Assembly: GCA_039000515.1 (NCBI GenBank)
Contig: JBCFYV010000012.1
Coordinates: 42,658,355 to 42,722,354, forward strand
Source of the DNA: Timema cristinae
Taxonomy: Eukaryota > Arthropoda > Insecta > Phasmatodea > Timematidae
Length of the DNA: 64,000 bases
Reading direction: 5' to 3'
Below are positions 1 to 11,076 of this stretch, one piece after another. Both the position numbers and the translations under genes were made by a program. Position 1 is the stretch's first letter. Each line of letters opens with the position of its first letter. The notes under the pieces were generated by a model. It was not told the origin of the DNA and did no database searches. It was given only the letters and a program-made list of their open reading frames with translations.

Positions 1-284
1 AACCAATGAACTGAAGGGACAATGGATATTAAGTTAAATATATTTTTATTCTTGTTATGTTTAATACACAATAACTATTGACTAATAATAACCAAACCAT
101 GATTATAAGCCGGCTGAGCACTGAGGTAACGGTGTGATTAAAATAAATTATGAATGTTGGGTCATTGATTTAGTAATCAGCCCCATAGTTCAACTCCTCT
201 TTGATTATACCCAAACCGTTATTTAATAAGTGGTGTCTATCGCATGGTTCGAGGCATCAAACTCTCTATATATATTGAACTAGA
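1..284. other. Unassigned AT-rich DNA
   Basis: No ORF, repeat unit or RNA-like fold is recognisable here. It precedes an interspersed repeat that starts near 285. Confidence 0.4.
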
Positions 285-760
285 TAGCTGTTGCCGCGGC
301 TTTGCTCGCGTGGAAGTTGATTATATACAAATACGAAAATATACATATGTATTTACAGATTAATTTAAAATATTACGTTACGTTGATGACATAACTTGAC
401 CTCAGATCAAAAATAATGCAAGTCCGATACAAACTTTCACCCCTTTTCATCCCTTATTAAATAAAATTTCCAAAATTCCTGAAACACGTATTTATTTGTT
501 TTACGTCAATAACCGAAATACCAAATTTTGTTTATGTAACTTTCAAAATGACGGACTTTCATACATATTATCATACATATTATCATCCCCTATTTTGACC
601 CTTTGGGTGGAATTTTCTAAAATCCTTTCTTAGTGGGTGCCTACATAACAAAATGAATATACAGTCCGAATTTCATGCTTGTAGCCTTGATAGTTTGCGC
701 TCGGCGATGATGAATCAGTCAGTCAGTCAGTCAATCAGGACATGTTATTTTATAAGCATA
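285..760 (+). mobile_element. Interspersed repeat resembling a non-LTR retrotransposon 3' end
   Basis: The segment opens with a GC-rich patch reading 'gccgcggctttgctcgcg' near 292-309, a motif I associate with widely dispersed arthropod repeats. It ends with a (TCAG)n run at 714-739 followed by a short AT tail. A microsatellite-like 3' end of this kind is common in insect LINE/SINE tails. There is no coding potential. The family assignment is from general resemblance only. Confidence 0.4.
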
Positions 761-771
761 GATGTACTGTA

Positions 772-1700
772 CTCTGAAGAAGGAGATCGGAGTTTGGATC
801 TCCTCTGAAGAAGGAGATTGGAGTTCAGATCTCCTCTGAAGAAGGAGATCGGATTTCAGATCTTCTCTGAAGAATGAGATTGGAGTTCAGATCTCCTCTG
901 AAGAAGAGATCGGAGTTCAGATCTTCTCTGAAGAAGGATATAGGAGTTCATATCTCCTCTGAAGAAGGAGATCGGATTTCAGATCTCCTCTGAAGAAGGA
1001 GATCGGAGTTCAGAACTTCTCTGAAGAAGGAGATCGGAGCTCAGATCTCCTCTGAAGAAGGAGATCAGAGTTCAGATCTCCTCTGAAGAAGGAAATCGGA
1101 GTTTAGATCTCCTCTGAAGAAGGATATCGGAGTTCAGATCTCCTCTGAAGAAGGAGATTGGAGTTCAGATCTTCTCTGAAGAAGGAGATCAGAGTTCAGA
1201 TCTCCTCTGAAGAAGGAGATCGGAGTTCAGATCTTCTCTGAAGGACGAGATTGGAGTTCAGATCTTCTCTGAAGAAGGAGATCGGAGTTTAGATCTTCTC
1301 TGAAGAAGGAGATCGGAGTTCAGATCTCCTCTGAAGATGGAGATCGGAGTTCAGATCTCCTCTGAAGAAGAAGATCGGAGTTCAGTTCTTCTTTGAAGAA
1401 GGAGATCGGAATTCAGATTTTCTCTGAAGAAGGAGATTGGAGTTCAGATCTCCTCTGAAGAAGGAGATTAGAGTTCAGATCTTCTCTGAAGAAGGATATT
1501 GGAGTTCAGATCTCCTCTGAAGAAGGAGATTGGAGTTCAGATCTCCTCTGAAGAAGTAGATCGGAGTTCAGTTCTTCTTTGAAGAAGGAGATCGGAGTTC
1601 AGATCTTCTCTGAAGAAGGAGATCGGAGTTCAGATCTTCTCTGAAGAAGGAGATCGAAGTTCAGATCTCCTCTGAAGAAGGAGATCGGAGTTCAGATCTC
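772..1700. repeat. 31-bp minisatellite, about 30 tandem units
   Basis: The unit is built from CTCTGAAGAAGGAGATCGGA followed by GTTCAGATCTC, 31 bp in total. 929 bp divided by 31 gives 30.0 units, with only scattered substitutions and one or two single-base indels. Each unit junction contains GATCTCCT, a 7-nt spacer and AGGAGATC, so every unit can form an 8-bp hairpin. The commonest variant changes one C of the left stem to T, which would still pair with G in RNA. The period is not a multiple of three and the array has no long ORF, so a coding repeat is unlikely. It ends about 430 bp before a GPCR exon. Confidence 0.95.
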
Positions 1701-2126
1701 GGTCTCGTATCAGGAACTTTTTTTACACGAATGGTTTCCCACGCTAACTACACGCAAAACAATTATTCTAGATTTAAAAATACTAATTCTTACCACTTAG
1801 TATATGTAAATTTGTGTAATGACCTGATGAGAAAGAGTAGTTGATACACGGCTGTAAGACACATGTCACACTAAATTAAGGAAACAATAAAAAAAATGCA
1901 TCAGTATTTTTATGGTTCAAGACCTAAACCTTGCAATAAAAGAGAGGGGGATTCTCTAATTTCTTAAATTGATTCATCTTCCTTCACACAAACGCGGGTA
2001 TATTTTCTCTAAGTTATACCCTACCCACGCCTAAGCATATTAGTGTAACCATGCAGCTATCCCCTCCCGTTAATATGAATCGCTTCACTCAATCATCGAA
2101 TAATACCCTGTGTCTTCTTGTTCCAG
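1701..2126. other. Intron-like DNA upstream of the GPCR exon
   Basis: No gene seen. The last bases form a pyrimidine-rich acceptor (cttcttgttccag) that ends at 2126 and defines the start of the following exon. This suggests the stretch, and probably the minisatellite too, lies in an intron of the receptor gene. Confidence 0.45.
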
Positions 2127-2312
2127 AGAAACACAAGTGTCGCGAGGAATGGCCCTCGCCCTTCAGTGAGAGAGCCTACAACCTGTTCCTGGACGTGATG
2201 CTGCTGTTGGTGCCTCTTATTATCATGACCTTGGCGTACTCCCTTATCGTGTCCAAACTATGGAAGGGACTACGGCGGGAGATCAAGCACAACTCCACAT
2301 GTCTCCAACAAC
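2127..2312 (+). CDS. Internal exon of a class A neuropeptide G protein-coupled receptor
   Basis: The exon is 186 nt, bounded by an AG acceptor at 2125-2126 and a GTGAGT donor from 2313, with the same phase on both sides (one base of the codon upstream). It encodes about 62 residues. First comes the second extracellular loop with the conserved cysteine (KCREEWP), then transmembrane helix 5 (YNLFLDVMLLLVPLIIMTLA, with the family proline and Tyr of 'AYSLIVSKLW'), then the start of the third cytoplasmic loop (KGLRREIKHNS). The pattern fits the rhodopsin-like peptide receptor class; the extracellular 'CREEWP' and 'YSLIVSKLWKGLRREI' recall the invertebrate trissin/orexin/CCK-like branch, but I cannot fix the subtype from one exon. 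The other exons must lie outside the window or be unrecognised. The in-frame ATG at 2051 is in the intron and is not the start. Confidence 0.8.
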
Positions 2313-2361
2313 GTGAGTAGCATGACCGTGTGTCTCCAGCAACGTGAACAGCATGACCGTA
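2300..2361 (+). repeat. Tandem 31-bp duplication containing the exon's splice donor
   Basis: 2300-2330 and 2331-2361 are near-identical copies (three differences). The first contains the exon end and donor GTGAGT; the second has GTGAAC at the matching place. Using the second donor would read through an in-frame TAG at 2318-2320, so the first donor is the likely functional one. Confidence 0.8.
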
Positions 2362-2700
2362 ACTTTATTGATTTTTAAAATGTAAATCTATTTCATTAAT
2401 ACTGCTAGAAATTTGTTTTTGGAGCAATAATGTTTTCTTCGTATGCTCGTAACCATACTGGTTTTCCGATTTTTCCACGTATTTTCACTAATCTGGTAGA
2501 GATGAGAGATGGATAAAATAATAGGAACTGCAACTACTTTTGCGTGTAAGGGGAATTGGGGCCCATTTATGAAGAATAATTTCACTACACCCTATTGAGT
2601 TTTGAGCAATGACTTTAACTATGACTGCCATACTAAACAATGTGAGCCTGCCCAAGTACCCAAAATTTTGATTTGATTAATACGAGAAGGACACGCTTCA
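2362..2700. other. Unassigned AT-rich DNA
   Basis: Probably intron of the receptor gene. No conserved element seen. Confidence 0.35.
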
Positions 2701-2942
2701 GTGTCCACGTGGTCTAACGCGCTGCTCTCTCAGTAGATTATACTGTCGATGACGGGGATATCGAGGTTCAAATTTCAATCGGAAATACTGAGGATGTTTC
2801 CTCCAAAATTGTTTTAGATTCTCTCTCTCCACGCAAATGCGGTACAGTTCCTATAATACTTCCTAATCTCTAAAACCATTAGCGCAATTAGTACTTAAGC
2901 GTATAGCCTAAACGGATAGTAAGACGCATTAATAAAAAAAAA
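2701..2942 (+). mobile_element. SINE-A copy (tRNA-derived)
   Basis: tRNA-like head with an A-box-like 'tggtctaacgcg' and B-box-like 'ggttcaaattt'. A body follows with 'ccacgcaaatgcggta', then the family tail 'gcgtatagcctaaacggata' and 'gtaagacgc', ending in an A/T-rich run. It is one of about fifteen copies of the family in this window. Confidence 0.75.
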
Positions 2943-4413
2943 GGAGTAGGGTGCTTTACTTAAAAAATAAAGGATTTACTTAGATCAACGTGTACCTTCT
3001 TGCAAAGTTCAATTTACATAGGAAGTTCCTTCAAGAAAATGCAGATAATTATTAAGACCAACCTGTGAAACACCTGGCTCGACGACCGCCTCTGCCCAGC
3101 GATGTATTTACTCGCTAACAAGATGCCGGAATTATACAAGAAAGAAAAAGTTGTTGCTTCAGTGCTTTCATGATTATTTACTATCGTTGCGTTGAACAAA
3201 ACATTCATTTGCTATACCACCCGCACGGCAAACCAACAGGTCGTCTCCGTGAACTAACGGACCGAGGCGGACGCTTCGCTATTCAGTCCAGTCCGCTCAA
3301 TTCTCTTATGACAAGTGTACGAGCTCGAACCGCTGACCCTCCCAGCAGTGCTGCGCAAACCTACACTAAAGCCATCTTCAGGTGACTTCAAGACAGCTCA
3401 AACTAAAAATAGCTTGGTGCAGTAAACAAACGGCACAATATTACCATATTATTTTATATGTATTGATAAAATCTATAAAAACGTATACGCAGCATCATTT
3501 GTTCAGACGTGTGGATAAGTGAAAGATCTAGTAGCTCTTGTAACTGCCAGACCTTCATTGTGAAAATTGTACTTTGAGTGTATAGACCCACAATTTGCTT
3601 ACCCTGAAAGGTATAAGATATATTTTGACGGGTTACTATGGATTCATACATTCGCCAAAAAACAATACCATAGCATTAACGTAATCACGTGAGGATATCT
3701 TTCTTAAATAATCCTAATGTTTCAGCCGTTTTGGCGTTGTTTGTTCGGTGCTACGTGAATTAATACAGCTTTTACTTTTCTCCGTGGCAGCTTCAGCTTT
3801 AGAGACCATATCAAATTTCAAAACTAGCCTACTCAATTACTATACATGCACCTACAAAATGAGATACTAAACGACAGCTACATATACTGTTGTGGAATGA
3901 TTTGAAAAAATTCGTTAAATGAAAGGCGCGAGTGAATTTGTTAATTTGGATTTATTTCACAAGACAACACAATAATTATAAAAAAAAATATTAATCTTAA
4001 ATATCTGTTTGATCCCTCCCAAGCAAAATATGTCAGTAATCAACTGTTTCTTGTTTGTGTTGCAAATAATCATGGGCCTAAAAAACATTTCTATTAGCGT
4101 GCGACTTAAAGCACTATTCGGAAAAAAGTATGAAACTTTACACTACCTATGTTTTACACACATCTTTTAAACGATGACCCAATCTAGTAATTTATTGGAA
4201 GTGAATGCAATATAAACTTGCTGTCCTTCAGGGTAAACGAAGAGTACATTTTATGATGTCACCATAAAACTGGATTTTCTAGTCTTAGTTCAGACAAACC
4301 TTGTATTTTTTAAATGTCGACTTGTTGCTAGCTTCCTATCATCTTCCAGAAGGCTGTACACTTGTTCACACTATTATCTTAACCTTGAAAAACATAAAAA
4401 CTTATATTTTTAG
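2943..4413. other. Unassigned DNA with a GC-richer island at about 3195-3385
   Basis: The island contains, on the minus strand, 'gcggttcgagctc', which resembles a tRNA B box, so it may be a diverged SINE. A 71-codon ORF across it has no family I recognise. The rest is AT-rich with no gene visible. Confidence 0.3.
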
Positions 4414-4458
4414 CAGTGGTGTATTCTCTGGGTATGCGGGTCCTGCACCGCATACCCA
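4414..4458 (+). repeat. hAT-like terminal motif with perfect hairpin
   Basis: 'cagtggtgta' at 4414 resembles a hAT terminal inverted repeat. It is followed at 4429-4458 by an exact 11-bp stem (TGGGTATGCGG and its complement) with an 8-nt loop. No matching second end was found nearby. Confidence 0.4.
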
Positions 4459-5239
4459 TAATTATATGTACTAGTTTCTAAATTCAATGTTGTCAGTGAA
4501 AACTGTGTAAATAGTAATGTTTAAATTGTGAATAGATATACATGTCTAATGTATCTATATATTATTAATTTGTAAACTAATATTTGCACATAGTTCGAGA
4601 ATATTGTGTTTTAAATGATTATTCCTTCAAAAGGGTCTTCTACCTACTCATCTTATGAAGCCCAGGACTTGCTGCTAGGAAAGAGCAGGCGAAGCTAAAT
4701 AATTTCTAATTACCTTGACCAATATATATGGCGTTGCAACACTCCTCCATGCCTCTCACCATCAAACATTGGTCAATGAGCTAGGGTGTTTACAACCCAG
4801 GGCCTGCTGAATATTTATCGCAAGCAAAACATTGTGCCAACTGTTGAACAAATATTAAAGAATCAAGATCGAAATGATTATTTATTAATAATAATAATAA
4901 TTATTATTATTTATTGTCGATTATAATTTTCAATAAAGAGTAAGGCGATCTTCAAATCCAGTCTAGTGACTTGGTGATATATTTCCCTAGATTTTTATCC
5001 ATTCCCCCACTCTGAAAAAGGTGGTACATTTCCTCTACATGCTATTTTATTCATCAAAATCCTATTTTTATAGTTAAACTCGTATATTACCTATGGGTAA
5101 TATGACGGAATGCAGAACATAGTAGATAAAAAATAATGTCACCCTTATTTACGGAACGATATGTTGGACTCATATTTTTTACAGCTATGTTTATTGTAAA
5201 TAAAACACTTTCATTTCAATTTTATAGTTGCCCACATTT
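4459..5239. other. Unassigned AT-rich DNA with a (TAA)n/(TTA)n palindrome
   Basis: A simple (TAA)n run turning into (TTA)n lies at about 4885-4915 and is self-complementary. Nothing else recognisable. Confidence 0.35.
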
Positions 5240-5579
5240 CTGGACACGTGACTTAAAGCACCAGACTTTGAACATAACCTAAAGGCTATCTATGAAGAGG
5301 AATTTGAAGTTTGAATCTTGGAAGAGCCACTTTGGTGGCTTCATAGACCAAGACGCCATCCTAAAATAGACGAAACTGCCGATGAAGGGAAGATTGGGGT
5401 TCAAATCCCAGTCTGGTTTAGCGAGGATTGTTTTCATAATCTTATTTATCCCCTCTCTATTCATGTGAATTCGAGTACACTTACATAAATTCCTCCTTCA
5501 CTTCATTATCCGTATCATTGCATTAACTACATATGCGTACGACCCAAACGGGTAGTAAGACATGATAATAAAAAAAAAG
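5240..5579 (+). mobile_element. SINE-A copy with two consecutive tRNA-like heads
   Basis: Two B-box-like motifs occur in series: 'gtttgaatctt' near 5310 and 'ggttcaaatccc' near 5398. Each is preceded by an A-box-like stretch. Only one body and tail follow ('acccaaacgggtagtaagac', then A-run). This may be a head-duplicated SINE or an insertion of one copy next to a truncated other. Confidence 0.6.
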
Positions 5580-6377
5580 AAGATATGGAGGACATAACTA
5601 ACTTATTTAATTTGTCAGGAAATATATATGATTTATATATTAACATATATATTTTAGGAAGACTAGCAACCAAAAAAGTTTGTTAGTCTTTAAAGGTCAT
5701 ATATTTAAATTGAAAATCCTTCTCCAAGTTCATGAAGCAGATGTGTATATTGTCAACTCTTACAAATCAAAACTTTCTCCTGTCGAGGAGAGTACATTAG
5801 CTTTGTAACTTTTTGAAAATTCTACTACTTAATCTTCATTTCTAGTAAAAAAAATCTTCCCTCTGCTACTTTAGATTAAAATTACTTTATTTAATTTTTA
5901 TTCCTCCTCATTCTCTACTTCGTTGTCTTGTTGGAGTTTTGATTTCATTGGTTTTCTTTCGAGATACAATTTAAACTACGAGATGTATAGAGATTATATG
6001 ATATTAAAAACATATTCGATATTAATATTAATACTGATTGTGGTGGTTTTGTTACATAAATACATTAGAATTGAATGAACAAAAAACATGTTTTATCAAA
6101 ATATTTAAGATATCAGATATTTTATTTCGATTAGTAGTTTTGAGTGTGATGTCAATATAATTTAATTAACTATATATTTAAATATATCTATATATAGAAA
6201 TATTTTAAAATGTTAATTTCAATTTTATTAACTATTTTTGTTATTGGTCGTACCACGTCTTTATTACTGTCTATTCGGATTATCCGGATATTTACACTAC
6301 TGGGGTGAGAATTAAACAGGTAGAGTTTCGTTCAAAAAAATAATATTTGTATTTGAGTGTATGAATAGTAAAAAACC
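5580..6377. other. Unassigned AT-rich DNA
   Basis: No supported gene. Long A/T runs and no recognisable repeat. Confidence 0.35.
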
Positions 6378-6617
6378 CTAGTCTAAAGTGCTACTCTCTC
6401 AGTAGATTAGACTGACGATAACGGGGATATCGAGTTTAGAATCTTGGTCGTGTCTGGTAAGGGTGAATTTTCCAAAAAAAAATATTTCACTCTCCTTCCA
6501 CACAAATGCAAGTACACTTCTTATAAACATAATCTTACTCATCGCTAAAACCATTATCGTAATTAGTATATAAGCGTTTAACCTTAACAGGTAGCAAGAC
6601 GCGGTGTTAAAATAAAT
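6378..6617 (+). mobile_element. SINE-A copy
   Basis: Head 'ctctctcagtagattagact' matches the 2701 copy almost exactly; body 'ccacacaaatgcaagtacac'; tail 'ttaacaggtagcaagacgcg'. The B box is degraded to 'gagtttagaatctt'. Confidence 0.75.
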
Positions 6618-9429
6618 ACCATTTGGTTACCAGTTTACTAGAAAATACTAGAATAGTGACTTAATACACGTGCCCACCGGTGAAGGTATTATTAAATATG
6701 TAAATAAATTTTCTAAAAAAATCTCAGTATTTTTTTAATATTCCAGAAGAATCACTTAAGCTGTATTTTATTTCACAACACGCGCTAAAACTTTCTCAAT
6801 GTTTTCTCCCTTTAAAATATTCATACTCTTACACCCCATCTGAGTCCTTTTATTTACGACCATAAATAAGATAAAAGGGAGTGTGAGTAAGCTATGGAAC
6901 AAGTGACAAGGGAAATTATTAGCAATATTTAAAAGCAACAATATGAAAGGTTTATTCAAAACAATAACAATAAAGTAGAAAACTATACAAGGTCTCATTA
7001 ATCAAACTGAGATATGTTGAAAATCAAACAAATAGATAATAACTTCATATCTTTATATTGCGCAGATAATTTAAGAGAGAGGTATAAACTTGTAATATAT
7101 CCAATATTCAAATGGGTCAGTCTTGAAGAGACAGAACAATTACGGGTTGAGTTTAATACAATTAATCAAAAATATTAATATCCAACAGGATAATACACAA
7201 AGACTAATAAGGGATTAATGGGCACCTTCAAAATGTTAACAAAGCATTTTTTATATCAAAGAATAAAGACTTCAAACACGTTAACTTTACAAGTTAACTT
7301 TCAAAGAGAAACTTTAAAATACGCAAGAGTTTGGCTAACAGACTTTAGTCAAACTCCCCCGGGACTATCAGATCCTGACACAATATTAAGAAATGAAAAC
7401 AATAACCATATTAGTAAGTAATAATGAAAATTTTCGTATTAAGAAACAAAATATGCAAATAAAATAAACGTAATGTTGAAGTTTACAAAATAATTACTAT
7501 TATCCACAATATCAGAACAATTTACATTTAACTCGTTCAATTCCAAGTCAATTAACGATCGTGGCTATCTAAAAGATTTAATACTCGAAAAAGAATTTAG
7601 CGAGATAGACAATATATAGAGATTTATTTCAAATTTAAAGATCAGATAAAAATCAATAGATTAGATAATAGAAATTTAGAACATCTAAACATGGCTGATT
7701 CTAACAGATAAAATTAAATCAGAGTGCTATAAATAAATTGCCATAGTTACGTTCTGATGAAGATATATTATATAAATATTTTATCTTGAATTGTTAGCTC
7801 CAGGACAATGTTCCTCGGTCAAGCGATGAAATAAAATAGTTCATTTTGGCATACACACACACATCACTTAATATAGTGGGTTTCGTCACAATAGAATCAA
7901 GGTGGGAGAACTGAACACACGCTCGATGACGTCAACGCGGCTTTTTTGGATAATCATGTAGAGTCTTGTTGACAAGGCTCCATTAAACTTCCAACCGTTT
8001 CTTTAATCACCTGATGTTTTGAAAGTAGTTCATCTTTCTACCATCAGAGGGCAGGTGAATAGGTGAATAGTCTTTCTCTAGTCGTGTCCAATCTTGGCCG
8101 CCCCATTATTGTTAGTAGACCAGGATGGAGTAGACATCTTGTTGGAACATCTTAGATCGCTCGGCCCACTCGTCAATTTAGGATGATAAGTGTAGGCCAG
8201 TCTTGGTGGTTGCTAGTTTCAGAAGATTCAATCGGCAAATACATGAACAGTTTTATTATGTTGACATTAATTATATAGATATAATAATAGTTCAGAATTA
8301 TTTTATTATGTCGTATCAGCCTACAGGAACTACAATAGAGAATAATACTATCGTAAGTATTCTATTAGTGTTGGTAAAATTGGAGCGGGTAGTATGAATT
8401 ACAGAGAGTTATGCGTAAATATCAGAATGGGGTGGGTCCTATTCTAACATACTACAATGTAATGTTACAATACAAGTTTTTAGTATCAGTGGTAATATAG
8501 TAGTTTTGTTTTCACGAGCCCTTTACAGAAATAAGTAAGATCACACGAAAAAAACACTTTCCCTTTATTGGAGTAAAAATGTTTATAAGACTATCTTATA
8601 TAGAATCATCTATTAATAAAAGTAAATGCGCATTTAAGCTAAATACATTCTTTAATATCATTATTCTGAGATACAAAGTAATGTTATCAGTGTTCATTTT
8701 CAAGCTCTTTTTAAAGTAAACCGTGCCCTTTATTTATTAGTTTCTGTGATATTCTAAAATGATTTGATAACCCCACATGATGGGTTAAAAAGCTTGGCAA
8801 TCTAGGGGAAAGGAGTGGAACGTAACCTTTTGTATAGCCCACAACAGAATTAACATACTATATAATATATGTTATATCTTTTGAATTTTACGTTGAACAC
8901 AAACGATTTTAAAGGAGGTCACATAAAAGAGTTCTGAGGCGCGCGTTTTAACGTCCAGATATCCCACGGCTTTAAAGAAGCGATTTGTTATTTTTAAATA
9001 TGGATAGCGCCAAAATTGATTTGAAAGGTATCAACACGCTACGATGATATTAAAAACTTTTTAAAAAAGTTCGAATTTTATTATCTTCAAAATATGCATG
9101 AAATAGTACTCTTGGCTCTATTTCAATGATATGTCACTCAAATTGTCACAGTTCTATATATCAATATACATAAATGGTTAGAAACATATCTTAAAGATAT
9201 ATATTTCAATATATTCACAAAAAATAATAATACTGTTTGGTGTCTTTTAGGCCATAGAACTGCCATTCCTATGACAAATGTAGAACTATTAGTATATGTA
9301 TAGTACCTTCAATTAGCAGGCACGTTCAGCGAATTAATATAAGGCGTTGGGATTGGAGATTAGCTTGGAGCAAATATATCAAAATTAATATTGAGATATA
9401 ATATAGAAACCAGAGTAAGTTTCACAAGT
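6618..9429. other. Unassigned AT-rich DNA, strongly A-rich on the plus strand at 6900-7750
   Basis: The 6.9-7.75 kb part is purine-skewed and contains a 67-codon ORF (7218-7421) with no recognised family. The skew could reflect a decayed retroelement sense strand, but no protease, reverse transcriptase or LTR motif is visible. A short (CA)n run sits at about 7853. Nothing else supported. Confidence 0.3.
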
Positions 9430-9530
9430 GAAAATCAATCCCCAATTAACCCAGCAGAGATTTAAACCCCAAACTTCTTATCGATAAAAATTTTCACAAA
9501 GAGAACATATCGTCTTATACAACGCGGTAA
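9430..9530 (-). mobile_element. Possible SINE-A fragment
   Basis: The arrangement 'gagatttaaaccccaaact' followed by 'cgtcttatacaacgcggta' resembles the reversed SINE-A head with a degraded B box. Low similarity. Confidence 0.3.
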
Positions 9531-10809
9531 ATGATGTGAGATAAGATTTAAATAATTTTAGATGCTAATATTTAAACTTTGTTTAAAGTTTTTATTTGAT
9601 TTTCCTTCATTTGCACATATTGGCTATGTATGAAAGCTTGAATTAAGAAGTGGAGATTATAGGATGGTTTTTACAGGAAGTACACTAGCATTGGTGAGGA
9701 AATAAAGGGGTTAAACCATAGCGATAGATCACATTTGGCAAAACATCAATGATTTGAACCTAGGTCTTCCCATGGTTGACAATAAAGTCTATAGCAAATT
9801 GGAAGCCTTGGATTCTGTGAACACGAGTGCGGGTGTGAATTTTGGTATAACTATACACAGAAGTAGGCCTAATAGTTTACGTTAACTTCAAAAAGTATAA
9901 ATCTATTTGTTTAGCTCTCTCATATTCACTTAACTATTAAATGAATCAATTATTCCCTATATAACTCTATTTTTTATATCCGGTGTATAAAATAAACTGA
10001 AGTAACAAATAACTATATTTTCAAATAAGAAAGTGAAAGGTGAAAGGATTCAATCCTTGGAAAAATCTCAGCAGTCTCAAAGTATTTGCTTTGTTGGTAA
10101 ACATATAGTTTTCACATCTCTTGTGCTAGTTTATATGATAACAATTATTTTTGCCTGGAACTTCTTCAATCTGAAACTTATATAATGATTGGTCACGTGT
10201 ATCCCGATAAGTAGGCTAAAGATTTTGCATAAATGCATAGTCATATTTATCCTTTGTTGATATCGATTTGCCAGTTACATCTAAAAACCTATCCAGTTTC
10301 ATGGAACATACTATAGCATATTTGAGCTATAAACGAATAATATCATGAATATGCATATATGCATGGTTACGGTAGTTTAATAACAATTATAAGAACATCT
10401 TCTAAATTATCAACAACAATTTAGAACACTTAACAGATTAAGTTAGCTTAGCTCCATTTATGCAGGCCATTTAAAAAATAATATCTGACCATGTACAGTG
10501 ATTTGGGCCGGCTGCCAAACTTGTACCACTATCTTTGGTGATAGAACAATGGGGGTAGGAAGGAAAGAAATACTTGTTGTGACGGTTGCTGAATGTTTTG
10601 AGTTGGTTGAATCCTAACGATGGAGTCAGTATCAAATTAGCAATCAGTGCTTGTGAAAGGAATGAGTCGCAGAGTGTTTTTAAATCATTCGAGCATGCCT
10701 TAGAACACTTCCTATCACCATCATCAAGATATAAATGTGAGATCTACAATATTGGAATCCTTGGGGCGTTTCACAAATAATCAGCTAATACTGTACCGGA
10801 ACAGCTTGA
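9531..10809. other. Unassigned DNA upstream of a hAT fragment
   Basis: A 64-codon ORF at 10586-10780 (MLNVLSWLNPNDGVS...) lies just before the hAT-like transposase tail and could be an eroded upstream part of it. It matches no motif I know. The rest shows nothing. Confidence 0.3.
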
Positions 10810-11076
10810 AGAACCATAACAAAGGAGTTTCAAAGCATATTCAAAAGGAATGCAGAACTCAATGTTTTTAAAATAATCAACGAATTTATTCAAGGGAACA
10901 CAGAGGAAGTGGTAGAATATACTCCTACCAAGATTACCAGATTAAAGTCTGGTTCCATAAATATGTGGAATATAGAAAGGAGCTTTTCAATGTACAATAT
11001 CATTTTAAGTGATAACCATAAGAGATTCGCTCTTGAAAATCTTGAAAAATATCTAGTTGTTTGTTGTAGCTTATAA
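10810..11076 (+). pseudogene. hAT-type transposase C-terminal (dimerisation) fragment
   Basis: An 88-codon open frame with no ATG needed ends at TAA 11074-11076. Its last part reads 'NIERSFSMYNIILSDNHKRF' followed by 'ALENLEKYLVV', which fits the hAT dimerisation-domain pattern (V/IERSFS-Y--IL-D-R--F--ENL---L-V) seen in CGGBP1-like and other hAT-derived proteins. The upstream BED finger and the catalytic region are not recognisable, so this is a truncated, probably inactive remnant. There are no clear terminal inverted repeats. Confidence 0.65.

Noticed and set aside
772..1700. CRISPR array
   Set aside because: There are no spacers: the units follow each other directly, and the context is eukaryotic.
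2051..2126. ATG and open frame upstream of the GPCR exon as the gene start
   Set aside because: The sequence is not receptor-like and a good acceptor sits at 2125-2126; the frame is open by chance.
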